Translations under genes and position numbers: made by a program
Notes under the pieces: generated by a model
Told to the model about the DNA's origin: nothing
Database searches by the model: none
What the model saw: only the letters and a program-made list of their open reading frames with translations
Source of the DNA: Streptomyces seoulensis
GTDB lineage: Bacteria > Actinomycetota > Actinomycetes > Streptomycetales > Streptomycetaceae
DNA: 64,000 nucleotides
Direction of reading: 5' to 3'
Assembly (NCBI RefSeq): GCF_004328625.1
Contig: NZ_CP032229.1
Coordinates: 2,480,001 to 2,544,000 of the forward strand
In this document: in pieces, positions 10,352 to 19,600 of the stretch
How positions within the stretch are numbered: the stretch's first letter is position 1
Layout: every line of letters starts with the position of its first letter

Positions 10352-10489
10352 GATCCGAACGTAACCCAGGACGCGGAATGACGGGCCGGGTTATCCACAG
10401 GGGTGGAGGAGTCCTGTGATCGTACGACCGACGCGCCGTGCGGGGCCGGGAACCAGCAGGTCACCCGGCCCGCGCCGGACGTAACGCGC

Positions 10490-11128
10490 TCAGGCGCTCA
10501 GTGCCGCCGAGGCGTCCCGCAGCCAGGGCGTACGGGCGTCGACCCGGCTGCTCTTGGCCACGTCCCAGGCGCCGTAGCGGGGGTTCAGGTCGATGTGGAG
10601 TTCCTTGGACGCCTTGGACAGGGCGTCCCAGAACGGGGGCTGGCTGGTGTCGGTGCCGAGCTTGGCGGCGAGCTTCTGCGCCTCGATCTGGAGGCCGAGG
10701 TTGTCGTCGAGCCGTTCGGGGGCGATGCCGTACTTCTGGAGCCAGGCGGACTGGAGCTGCTTGGCCCCGCCGGCCTGCTTCTCCAGGTCGGCGTGCATCC
10801 GCTGGATCTCCTTGCGGGTGACCGTGACGCCCTGGTCGCGCGCGGCGCGGTGCAGCACCTGGTCCAGGACCATGTTGTGCAGGGTGTCGCGGGTGAGGCT
10901 GCCGGTGGAGGCGAGGACCTGCTGGTACTGGGCCTGGTCGGTCACCTCGGCCCGCTGGGCCGCCCGTACCTCGTTCACCCGGCTCTCCAGCTGCGACACG
11001 GTGATCCGCTGCCCGCCGACGACGGCCGCGGCGCCGGGATGCGCGTCGTTGCCGCAGGCGGTCAGGAGCGGGGCCGCGGCGGCGATCGCGGCGGTGAGGA
11101 CCAGCGTGGTGCGACGGCGGCGGAGCAA
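10490..11128 (-). CDS. SurA N-terminal-domain lipoprotein (periplasmic-type chaperone)
   Basis: A 212-residue lipoprotein. The TTG at 11128 sits six bases after AGGAGG and directly precedes a lipoprotein signal peptide (RRRRTTLVLTAA...) with lipobox LLTAC and lipidated Cys25. Earlier in-frame starts lack a ribosome binding site. The mature part matches the SurA N-terminal helical domain: ITVSQLESRVNEVR, a charged alpha-helical middle, and a region ending FWDALSKASKELHIDLNPRYGAWD. No PPIase domain is visible, so it is probably a holdase-type extracytoplasmic chaperone. It lies upstream of mazG with a 138-base gap. Confidence 0.88.
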   Translation of the reverse strand: MLRRRRTTLVLTAAIAAAAPLLTACGNDAHPGAAAVVGGQRITVSQLESRVNEVRAAQRAEVTDQAQYQQVLASTGSLTRDTLHNMVLDQVLHRAARDQGVTVTRKEIQRMHADLEKQAGGAKQLQSAWLQKYGIAPERLDDNLGLQIEAQKLAAKLGTDTSQPPFWDALSKASKELHIDLNPRYGAWDVAKSSRVDARTPWLRDASAALSA

Positions 11129-11294
11129 GGGGAACCTCCTGAGGAGATTGTGCGACGGTGCACAAAGTCTTGCGGTGATCGATGTTAGGCAGCCGCACTG
11201 CTCCGGCCAACCCATTGGACCAACGATTCACTGCGAGTTCGGGCACCGCCGCCGGTGATTCCCGCGTCGCACCGGCGTAACCGCCGGGACGCCC

Positions 11295-11915
11295 CTAGCT
11301 CTTCGCGTCGACCGCCCGCTCGATCGCGCTGGCCACGTCGGCCCGCAGCCCGGCGCCGGTGCGGACCACCGAGACGTTGTCCCCGGAGTGCCCGCCGCCG
11401 ACCAGTACGAAGTCGGTCTTGCCGTACTTCGGCGCCGCCTCCGCCGCGACGGAGACCTCAGGGCCGCCGACCGCCACGACGACCTCGCAGGCACCCTGGA
11501 GCATGCCGTTGAGGTACGGCCGCGCGTTGCCCGCGCTCTGCTCCCCCATCACCTGCTGGTAGTTCACCCGCGCGTGCGTCTTGAGGGAGGCGTCCTGCAT
11601 GCCCTGCCAGACGGCCGCGGCGGGGGTGCCGGCCGTGATGCCGTCCTTGCCGGTGAGCAGGCAGGCGTCGATCTCGGTGTAGTGCCGCGCACGGGTGTCG
11701 GGTACGGGCGGCCGCTCGTCACCGCCGAAGAGGAACGCGCACACCACGACGACCGCGGCGACGACGGCCAGGGCACCCGCGGCGAGCATGATCGTGCGCC
11801 TGCTGAGGGAGCGCAGCCAGGAGACGAGAGCCCGGCCGAAGCGGGCGATCCCTCCCTCCGGCCGCCGCGCCGCCGCCGGACGCGACTGCGTCACCTGCCG
11901 GACCTGCTTGGTCAC
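11295..11915 (-). CDS. Single-pass membrane protein with a BMP-like extracytoplasmic domain
   Basis: A 206-residue protein I do not recognise by name. A basic cytoplasmic N-terminus (1-41) leads to one transmembrane helix (about 42-64, IMLAAGALAVVAAVVVVC) and an extracytoplasmic domain. The latter contains ACLLTGKDGITAG, the GACEVVVAVGG block and a terminal KTDFVLVGGG...NVSVV segment resembling part of the basic-membrane-protein (BMP) substrate-binding fold. The domain is too short for a full binding protein, so it may be a degenerate sensor or structural version. The start is GTG at 11915 with AGG six bases upstream. Confidence 0.7.
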   Translation of the reverse strand: MTKQVRQVTQSRPAAARRPEGGIARFGRALVSWLRSLSRRTIMLAAGALAVVAAVVVVCAFLFGGDERPPVPDTRARHYTEIDACLLTGKDGITAGTPAAAVWQGMQDASLKTHARVNYQQVMGEQSAGNARPYLNGMLQGACEVVVAVGGPEVSVAAEAAPKYGKTDFVLVGGGHSGDNVSVVRTGAGLRADVASAIERAVDAKS

Positions 11916-12090
11916 GAACTACCTGCTCTCCTGCTGCGGGCCGACACGGGTCTACGGCTGCCGACACGTATCCACGATGTCGAAATCGGATGGCACCGTA
12001 GCCCACGCCGGTCTGATGGCCATAAAAGATCCCGCCATGAAAATCACAAGACTCGCTTAAGCACCAGGAGAACTGGGCGAATCGGCACCT

Positions 12091-13857
12091 TCACGTTCGG
12101 CCGGTGCGGCGCGCGATCCGTGCGGCGGGCCACACCAGCAGGACGGTGACCCCCCACAGGAACCCCGAGATGGCGAGCCACTCGCCGGTGCTGGTGTCCG
12201 GGTCGTCCGCGCCGAAGACGGTGAGCATGAGGGCGAGCAGGGCGAAGCAGCCGCCCAGGACCCCGAGCAGGACCATCGCCACCGTCTGGCCCGCGGTGCG
12301 CCGGGGCCGGTCGGCCGTGGCGGTGCCGGCGGTGGGTGGGATCGCCTTGGCGCGTGCGGCTGTGGTGGTGCCGGACGCCGGTGCCCTGTCCAGGCGCGGT
12401 GGATTGGACCGGGGTGGCAGCAGCACCACCGCGTCCGGCGGTACCGCGGCGTCGATGACCGCCACGGTGCCCGCCTCGACGCCGTACACCGCGGGCTCCA
12501 CGTCGACGGTCAGGCCGTCGGTACCGATGAGCCGACGGCCTCCGTCGGGCCAGCTCAGCATGGCGGCACAGGAGCGGTAGCGGACGGTCGCCACCCGCGT
12601 CCCGTCGGGTCCGGGGGCCGACCGTTCCGTCAGGCTGACGCCGTCGTCGCCCACGGTCAGCTCGGCGTCGCCCGCGCGTCCCGTGATGAAGCGCCGGCCG
12701 GTGACCGCGTCGTCGGAGGAGGTCGGGGCCGCCGTGTACCCGGCCCAGTCCGCCGAGTGCCCGGCGGGCACCTGCATGAGGGCCGTTCCCGCGGCCTCCA
12801 GGGCCACCTCGTGCAGCTGTCCGGGCGTCACCGTCCACAGTTCGGCCCGCAGTTCACCGGCATCGCGCGGCGTCCGCCCCGCGAGCAGGTCCTCCGCCAT
12901 GCCGGGCAGCCGTCGCGCCGCCGCGTCGGGCGCCGTCAGGGCGGCGTCGGCGCGGCCGCGCACCGCGTCCAGGTCGGCCTGGGCGATCCGGCCCGCCCGG
13001 AACCCGGCGAGCACGTCCACGAAGCCGCCGAGCACCGCGTCCTGCTTGGCGGGCAGCGCGTCCGCGAACGCCGTCATGACGGCGAAACCGTCCCGCCGGG
13101 ACGTGAGGTCGCTCGCGGTCGTGTACGAGTGGCCGCCCTCCTGGCGCAGGGCTCGGGTCAGTTCGCGCTCCAGGACCGCCGAGTACAGCCGGGCGGCGGC
13201 CGTGTCGGCGACCACGGAATCCAGCAGGACGCCGCCGCTGCCGTTCGAGAAGTACGCCGGGGGGACCGGCAGGGCCGAGGTCACCGTGGGCATCGGTCGC
13301 CGGTCGCCCGCGGACAGCTTGAGCAAGAGGCCGGCCGGGATGCGCTCACCGGCGATCCAGAGCACCGCGTTGTCCGACGTGAACCAGCTCTGCGCCCACT
13401 GCCACACATCCTGCGCGCTCGCGTCGCGCACACCCCACTCCGGGTAGCTGACCAGGCCGTACCCCTGGGCGCCGTACCGCCACAGCGGGAGCGAACTCGT
13501 GTCGCGGCGGGACTCCTCGGTGCGCAGGATCTCCTTCTCCGTCTCCAGCCGGTCCATGGGCAGGTCGGTGAGGGAGGCGCAGACACCGGTGAGGTAGGCG
13601 ACGACCTCGTGCTCGGTGCCCTCCACGTGGAAGTGGGTGAACGCGGCCTTGGTCGCGCCGTTGTAGTGGTAGTCCGCCACGCCCTGCCGGTACAGCGCGA
13701 GATGCTCGGTCAGATGGGTGAGCCCGGCCCGGCCGAGGGTCTCGTCGGCGACCCCGACCCGGAAGACGAGCCCGGCGCGCATCGGCCCGGCGGCGTACGT
13801 GAAGAGGGTGGGTATGCCGTCGACCTCGGTGTGGTGGACGGCGGACTGCGGGTTCAT
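12091..13857 (-). CDS. M16-family zinc peptidase with C-terminal membrane anchor
   Basis: A 588-residue protein. The M16 (insulinase/processing peptidase) inverted zinc motif HLTEH is at residues 48-52, with candidate third ligands in LETEKEILRTEE (105-115). The second half carries LRQEGGHSYTTAS, matching the M16 Arg/Tyr substrate element. A beta-rich region and a Pro/Ala linker (about 475-515) follow. Two transmembrane helices (about 520-545 and 558-580) close the protein, so it should be tethered to the membrane. There is no N-terminal signal peptide, suggesting a cytoplasmic catalytic domain. Its ATG directly abuts the upstream gene's stop, indicating coupling. Confidence 0.85.
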   Translation of the reverse strand: MNPQSAVHHTEVDGIPTLFTYAAGPMRAGLVFRVGVADETLGRAGLTHLTEHLALYRQGVADYHYNGATKAAFTHFHVEGTEHEVVAYLTGVCASLTDLPMDRLETEKEILRTEESRRDTSSLPLWRYGAQGYGLVSYPEWGVRDASAQDVWQWAQSWFTSDNAVLWIAGERIPAGLLLKLSAGDRRPMPTVTSALPVPPAYFSNGSGGVLLDSVVADTAAARLYSAVLERELTRALRQEGGHSYTTASDLTSRRDGFAVMTAFADALPAKQDAVLGGFVDVLAGFRAGRIAQADLDAVRGRADAALTAPDAAARRLPGMAEDLLAGRTPRDAGELRAELWTVTPGQLHEVALEAAGTALMQVPAGHSADWAGYTAAPTSSDDAVTGRRFITGRAGDAELTVGDDGVSLTERSAPGPDGTRVATVRYRSCAAMLSWPDGGRRLIGTDGLTVDVEPAVYGVEAGTVAVIDAAVPPDAVVLLPPRSNPPRLDRAPASGTTTAARAKAIPPTAGTATADRPRRTAGQTVAMVLLGVLGGCFALLALMLTVFGADDPDTSTGEWLAISGFLWGVTVLLVWPAARIARRTGRT

Positions 13858-14853
13858 CTACGGCCTCGGTTCGGCGCGGTGCGCGGCGGGCGGGAAGGTG
13901 GGGGACGCCGGTGCGAGGGCCGCGTCCCGGTGCCGTACGTACGCCTCGGCGGGATCGCCGAGGTAGCTCCACGGGAGCTTCGACGCCAGGTTGCCCAGCG
14001 CGCGGAAGTGGGCGGCGGCGCGGGCGGTGTCGCCGATCAGGGAGAACAGGGCGGCGAAACAGCCCGCGACGGTGACCCAGCCGGGATCGCGCCGGAACTC
14101 CGGATGGAGCACCGACCGTCCGGCGGCCTCGACCAGTTCCGCGTGGACGTGGGACTGCCGCAGGTACGCGTGCCGTTCCTCGCCCGCGTCCAGGTCCAGC
14201 CAGTGCTCGAGGTGCGCCTCCGCCACCAGGCCCGCGCTCAGGGAGCCGTCGGGGGCGCCGAGCATGCGGTCACGGGCGAAGGAGTGGGCGGCCTCCCAGC
14301 TTCCGCCCCATTTGGGACACAGTTGCTGGAGCAGCCGGGTCTGGGCCGTGAAGTGGTGCGGGTGGGACTTCGCCAGCCGGTCATAGCGGCGGCGCGCCTC
14401 GTTCTGGCCGAGCCCGAGCCCTCGGGCGGTGTTGAGCCGCTCGGCCCAGGCGGGGACGTAGGACGGGTCGAGGGCGGTGGCGCGTATGAGCAGTTGTTCG
14501 GCGGTGCGCAGATGCGCGTGGAAGGTGGCGAACTGCTCTCGGGTCACACTCTCGGCGCGGGCCGCCGTACGGATCTCCCAGCCGATCGCGATCTCGCGGG
14601 CGCCGAGGAGGGTCAGCGCGAACACGTCGTCGGGGGCGGCCGCCACCAGGTCGCGCAGGGCCCGCTCGACGCCCTCCGTCCCGGCCACCGTTCCGAAGAC
14701 CTGGGAGGTGTCGCTCCCCTGCGGCAGTCCGGCGAGGTGCTGGCGCACCCCCGCCCAGTCCCACGCGGCCACCGCCTGCCGCAGCCAGGCGACTTCGGGA
14801 TAGGCGGACGTGATCTCGAAGTCCGGGGGAGGGAGCGGGGAGGCGAGCGACAT
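13858..14853 (-). CDS. Alpha-helical (TPR-like) protein, paralogue of the next upstream gene; DUF4034-like
   Basis: A 331-residue protein of unknown function with an all-alpha, TPR-like pattern. Blocks HPHHFTAQTRLLQQLCPKWG, WEAAHSFARDR and LPWSYLGD recur in similar form in the neighbouring gene (DPHHFGAHVSALQYWCAKW, FTFAEEA, VPWSYSGN), so the two are diverged paralogues. The family assignment DUF4034-like is tentative. I chose ATG 14853 (AGGA upstream), which leaves 40 bases after the previous stop; an upstream start would overlap that gene. No signal peptide or membrane segment is visible. It is the middle gene of a three-gene operon ending in the M16 peptidase. Confidence 0.65.
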   Translation of the reverse strand: MSLASPLPPPDFEITSAYPEVAWLRQAVAAWDWAGVRQHLAGLPQGSDTSQVFGTVAGTEGVERALRDLVAAAPDDVFALTLLGAREIAIGWEIRTAARAESVTREQFATFHAHLRTAEQLLIRATALDPSYVPAWAERLNTARGLGLGQNEARRRYDRLAKSHPHHFTAQTRLLQQLCPKWGGSWEAAHSFARDRMLGAPDGSLSAGLVAEAHLEHWLDLDAGEERHAYLRQSHVHAELVEAAGRSVLHPEFRRDPGWVTVAGCFAALFSLIGDTARAAAHFRALGNLASKLPWSYLGDPAEAYVRHRDAALAPASPTFPPAAHRAEPRP

Positions 14854-14893
14854 GCGCGGATCCTGGGCGAGGGGTCGGACAACCGGGTTCACG

Positions 14894-16012
14894 TCAGCGG
14901 GCGGCACGGGCCGGGGGTGCCGGGCGGCCCGCCTTGTCCCACCCGATGAAGGTGTTGGTGCGGGCATGGACGAACGACTTGACCGAGTTGCCGGAGTAGC
15001 TCCACGGCACGCCGCCGATGTAGGCGCCGACGGCCCGGAACTGCTCGACGCCCTCCGCGAACCGCTCGGTGCGGAACAGCGCGTTGGCCAGCAGGTGGCG
15101 GACGGTCGGGAGACGGTGGTGGTCGGCAGGTACCTGGTCGACCGCGTCCAGGGTGGCGTCGATGGCCGTGGTCATGAACGGCTTCTGGTAGACGGACAGG
15201 TCGTTCACCCGGTACTGGTGCTCGAACGCGGCGTACAGGCGCAGTACGGGGAGCAGGCTCCCTCGGGGCGCGGAGGCGACGGCCTCTTCGGCGAAGGTGA
15301 ACATCAGCTCGTCGGAGCCGCGCCACTTGGCGCACCAGTACTGGAGGGCCGACACATGGGCGCCGAAGTGGTGCGGGTCGCGTGCGGTGATCTCGGCCCA
15401 CAGCGCCCGGAAGTGGTCGTGCGACCAGCCCAGGCCGAGGGCGATGGTGATCTGGGCGACCCAGGGGCTCGGGTCGTCGGGGGCCATCCGGGCCGCTTCC
15501 TCGCACGCGGGGAGCGCCTGCGCGAGCAACTCGTGGAAGTTGTCGAACTGTTCGGCGGTGGTGTGCTTCGCGCCCTTGGCGCCGCGGGCCTCACCGGCGA
15601 ACGCGATCAGCGCGTCGGCGTGGACGAGAGCGGCGGCGGGGTCGTGCGGGTACTCCCTGCGCCACTCCAGCAGCCAACCGTCGTCCTCCACGGCCGCGTG
15701 CACGAGGATGCCGAGCCGGTACCACCGCAGATCCCAGTCCCGCCCGGCCCCCGCCAGATAGCCGGCCGCGACCCGCCAGTCCCCGGCGACAGCCGCCGCG
15801 GCAACGGCATCCGCCTCCGGATCGGGCCCGGCATACCGCTCATCGAGCTGATCCCCCGGCACGAGCCCGAACTCGACGGGATCAATGACGACCCGCTTCG
15901 CCCTGGCCCCCTGCTCGGCCCGCTGGGCCCGAGCCTTGCGCGCGTTACGGGGGATGGTGACGGCGGCGTAACCGAGGGCGCTTACGCCGGCTATGGCTAT
16001 GAAAGGGTTCAT
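14894..16012 (-). CDS. Membrane-anchored TPR-like protein, paralogue of downstream gene; DUF4034-like
   Basis: A 372-residue protein, first gene of the M16-peptidase operon. An N-terminal hydrophobic helix (residues 2-19, NPFIAIAGVSALGYAAV) followed by a strongly basic stretch (RNARKARAQRAEQGARAKR) suggests a membrane anchor with a cytoplasmic body. Residues 70-372 are helical and share the H-H-F...W-C-A-K-W and PWSYSGN motifs with the next gene. The ATG at 16012 is preceded by AAGGA; the longer frame adds 16 residues without support. Function is unknown. Co-occurrence with a membrane-anchored peptidase suggests the helical proteins dock on it or present substrates. Confidence 0.65.
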   Translation of the reverse strand: MNPFIAIAGVSALGYAAVTIPRNARKARAQRAEQGARAKRVVIDPVEFGLVPGDQLDERYAGPDPEADAVAAAAVAGDWRVAAGYLAGAGRDWDLRWYRLGILVHAAVEDDGWLLEWRREYPHDPAAALVHADALIAFAGEARGAKGAKHTTAEQFDNFHELLAQALPACEEAARMAPDDPSPWVAQITIALGLGWSHDHFRALWAEITARDPHHFGAHVSALQYWCAKWRGSDELMFTFAEEAVASAPRGSLLPVLRLYAAFEHQYRVNDLSVYQKPFMTTAIDATLDAVDQVPADHHRLPTVRHLLANALFRTERFAEGVEQFRAVGAYIGGVPWSYSGNSVKSFVHARTNTFIGWDKAGRPAPPARAAR

Positions 16013-16182
16013 AGGAGCTTTCCTTGGAGGCGCCAGGAAGGCCCGCGGAAATAACTCCACGAGCCTTCCTGGAATTCAATCCATGCGTCGGACACTGAGC
16101 CCGCAACTACCTGGAAGACCGGTAGCTACACCTTCGACACCAGCAGCGAACCACGCGACATCGAAGCGAGGGACGGCTCGGG

Positions 16183-16611
16183 TCAGTACGGCTCTTCTTG
16201 CCACTCAATGCACGTAGGCCTGAGGCCGCCGGAATGTACGAACTCTTTCGTTGCCCGGCGAACAAGATCGATGGGTATCTCTGGCGATTCCAGGAAATCC
16301 CTGGGATAGGTGAGCAGCATGTAGGTCACCTCTTCTCTGACAGCCACCCCTTTGGGAACGAAGCTGGCCTCCGCATCCGCGAAGCAGACGATGCCGACTT
16401 TGCCGTCCGGATCGACACCGACCAAGAACTCGTGGTCCGGCTCCCCTGACGGGAGGGTCTCTCGATCCAGAGACGTCAATTTGGCCATCTCGCCGTGGGG
16501 ATGTCCACCCATTAGCGCATCGATCATCCGATCAACCGCTTCCCTCGAGGCAAGCAACAAGGGCGACCCGCTGTGCTCCTTCGCGAAGACCGCTTCAGCA
16601 CCTTTCAACAT
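16183..16611 (-). CDS. Imm1-family immunity protein for the adjacent deaminase toxin
   Basis: A 142-residue cytoplasmic protein. It has the Imm1 pattern: a pair of N-terminal strands and a helix (LLLASREAVDRMIDAL), the middle EFLVGVDPDGKVGIVCFAD, and the diagnostic tail IPIDLVRRATKEF...GGLRPTCIEW. Imm1 proteins typically neutralise SCP1.201-type deaminase toxins, which is exactly the fold at the end of the overlapping upstream gene. The ATG at 16611 overlaps the toxin TGA (ATGTTGA); a GTG at 16647 with AGGTGA upstream is an alternative adding 12 residues. Its DNA is much less GC-rich than the surroundings, matching the toxin tip and indicating they moved together. Confidence 0.85.
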   Translation of the reverse strand: MLKGAEAVFAKEHSGSPLLLASREAVDRMIDALMGGHPHGEMAKLTSLDRETLPSGEPDHEFLVGVDPDGKVGIVCFADAEASFVPKGVAVREEVTYMLLTYPRDFLESPEIPIDLVRRATKEFVHSGGLRPTCIEWQEEPY

Positions 16612-19600
16612 CCCCCGCCACCCTTCACGATTCCGTACATTCTGCACTTCATTTCACCTGCGGCGTCACGCCAATGCACCCTCATTGTCTTGCCGCTTCC
16701 GTGGAGGACATCATCCAGGACCTTGTTGCAGCCAAGATCCTCAGGGCAGGGCCCACCCGTGTGGTTAATGACAACATCCACTTCATCGAGCGGGTCGGCC
16801 TCGTCGAACATCCTGGAAACCAGTTTCTGCTCAACGTGGCTGTAATTTCCCGGGACGCCGCCTCTCAGCATTCCAGACTGCTGCAGCCTATCCTTGAGGA
16901 AGTCGCGGGCATTCCTGGCCATAGTACTGCTCTTCTCGCCACTTTTGATGCCTTCCGATGCGCGACCAGGCGCCGCCCACCTGCCCTCGATTTGACCGCT
17001 TTCCCACTTGGGCAGCTGCGCATGCTCGGCTGCAGCATTAAAGCAATTGTGAACCAGGACCGGTATGTCGCCAGCGTCCACATAGTACGTGTGGAGCGCG
17101 CCGATGGTCAGGTCGTAAGTCGTGGTGTTCGCGCGGTACAGGCGGACACCGGTGACCTGGGCCGTGCCGGTCGGCGTCTGCAGGACGTCGCCGGGCTTGA
17201 GGTCCTTGGCATCGACGAAGGCGGACTGCGTCTCGTCGTAGAAGGGGTGGTGGAAGGTCGTTGTCAGGTGCGCTGTCGAGGACGCCTTGGTGGCCGCCGC
17301 CACCGGTGCCGTCGCCGAGTGGGTGTCACCGTGGCTGTGGCCGGCAGACAGTGCTCCCAGGACCGCAGCGGACGCTGCCAGGCCGAAGGCCGCCTTGCGG
17401 GCCGCCTTCTTGGCCAGGGACTTGGCGCCGGACTTCACCGAACGCTTGCCGCCTGTCTTCTTAATCGCCAGATCCACGAAGTCGTGGTCCGTACGCGTCA
17501 CGATCACCGCGGTGACCTTGTGCGCCTCTGTGCCCTTCGCTCCGGGCACCGAGTTGGCAATCGTGTCGCCGACCTTGATGTGGTCGATGGCCTTGGTCGT
17601 GCCGTCGGCCATCAGGACCTGAGTGGAACCGGTGAAGCTGTGGGTCTCGCAGGTGGTAGGTCCCTCCTCCGCCGGTGCCTCGTCCGAGTGGGACTGGGAC
17701 CTGGTGCCGGATGCCTCGGACTTCGCCGCTGCCGCGGCCTCGTCCGTCGCGTCGGCGGTGGCTGACTCGCCTGCTTCTGTCGCTCCCTTGCCGAAGAGGC
17801 CGCCCGCGACCTCCATGGCCTTGGGGGCCGCCTTGGCGAGGATCTTGCCGCCGAGTGAGCCGAGCGCTCCGCCGAGAGCGCCGGTCACCGCGCCCTCGAC
17901 CGCCGAGCCCGCGAACGCGCCCATGCTGCAGTCGGAGCCACCGTTGTCGGCGCACTTGAAGCCCTGTTCGACCAGGGCGCCCGCGGCACCGGCGACAGCC
18001 GCGCAGCCGATGGAGCCGATGCCGGCCGTGAATGCCTCACAGCCCGCGAAGACCGCGGTGGAGACCACGAGCGACGTGATCGCGGCGGCGTGGTTCTTGA
18101 CGAACTTCGTCGCCGTCTTCGCCGCCTTGACCGTGGCGTGGTAGGCCGTGCGGGCGGCATGGGCCACCGCGTGCGCGGCCTTCCTCACCGCGTGGGCGAC
18201 CTTCTTCGCGGCCTTCTTCACCGCGTGGACCACTCGGTGCGCGGCCTTACGTACCGCGTGGTACGCCGAGTGCACCGCATGGACCACTTGGTGATACGCG
18301 CGTCTGACGTGCCGGGCCGCGTAGTGGTAGACGCGGCGCACGGCGCGGACCGTGGCGTGGTAGACGTCCCGCACGCGGTGCGCGACCTTGTGTGCCACGT
18401 GCCTGACGGCGTGGACCACCTTGCGGGCCACGTGCTTGGCCGCGTGGTAGACCTTGTGCGCCACGTGCCTGACCGTGTGGGCCACATGGTGCGCGGCCTT
18501 CTTCGCCCCGCAGACCACGTCGTACCAGGAGCAGTTGCCCGACTCGTCGGTACCGGCCAGCGGGTTGTCGTCGACGTAGGCGAACGGGTTCGCCGCCACC
18601 GAGTTCGGCACCGCGTCCAAGGACATGCTGTCCTTGTTGAGGAACTGCCCGGTGTCCGGGTTGTACCAGCGCGAGGCCGTGCCCACGTCACCCGTGCCGG
18701 GCTCCGTCCAGCCGGACTGGAAGCCCAGGTGACCGGTGACCGTGTCGGTCGGCGAGACCACCTTGCCCAGCGGGTCGTAGGAGGCCGAGCCGGCCAGCGC
18801 GGTCGCGCCGGAGGCGAAGGTGCCGACCACGTCGTCGTGCTGGTCGGTGAGGGCCAGCACTCCGGCGCCGCCGCCGACCGGCTTCACGCCGACCAGACCG
18901 CCGCCCGTGTCGTGGGTGTAGGTGAAGTCGCCGTCCGAGGCGATGGTGTTGTCCCCGCCCGAGTAGGCGAAGGTCCGCGTGAGTCCGCCCGCCGAGGTGT
19001 CCCGGTCGGTGATGTTGCGGCCCAGCGCGTCCAGGTTGTACGCCTGGTCACCCGCGACGATCTGGTCGCCGAACGCGTCCGTCTTGTACGCCATCGTGCC
19101 GGACGACGACGACTCCTGGGTCATCGCGCCGCGCGCCGAGTAGTCGTAGGTGTGGACACCGTCCGACGTCAGCTGGTCGCGCTGGTCGTACGTGTAGACG
19201 TCCGAGCCCTTGCGGATGCGGTTGCCCGAGGCGTCGTACGCGTACGTCGTGTTGGTGGAGCCGTTGTTCCACGACGTGAGGCGGTTGGCCCAGTCGTAGC
19301 CGTAGGTGTTGCTGGACGCGCCCGACACGCCTGTCGTCGTCTTCGACGTCAGGTTGCCGTTCTTGTCGTAGCCGTAGGCGAAGCTCGCCAGGGTCGACGC
19401 GCCCTGCACCAGGGTGTCGGTGGTGAGTTCGTGCGCGGTGTTGTAGCCGAAGGTGCGGGTCTGGCCGGTCGCACCGTACTTGACGGACTTGACCTGGTTG
19501 AGCTGGTCGTAGGAGTAGGTGAGCTGGGTGCCGGTCGCCGCGTCGTTGAGCGAGGACAGGCGGCCCGCGGTGTCGTAGCCGTAGGACGTGGTGCCCGCGG

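Noticed and set aside
10391..10399. TTATCCACA, a perfect DnaA box (and its complement near 34039)
   Set aside because: Single isolated copies without a cluster, AT-rich unwinding element or dnaA/dnaN genes; no origin is supported.
16013..16182. Possible leftover fragment of an older toxin tip between the immunity gene and the M16 operon
   Set aside because: No frame gave a recognisable toxin or immunity motif; orphan modules would need a database search.
18090..18510. Short DNA repeats suggestive of a CRISPR or satellite array
   Set aside because: Units vary in length and sequence and encode the basic helical repeat in frame; there are no unique spacers.
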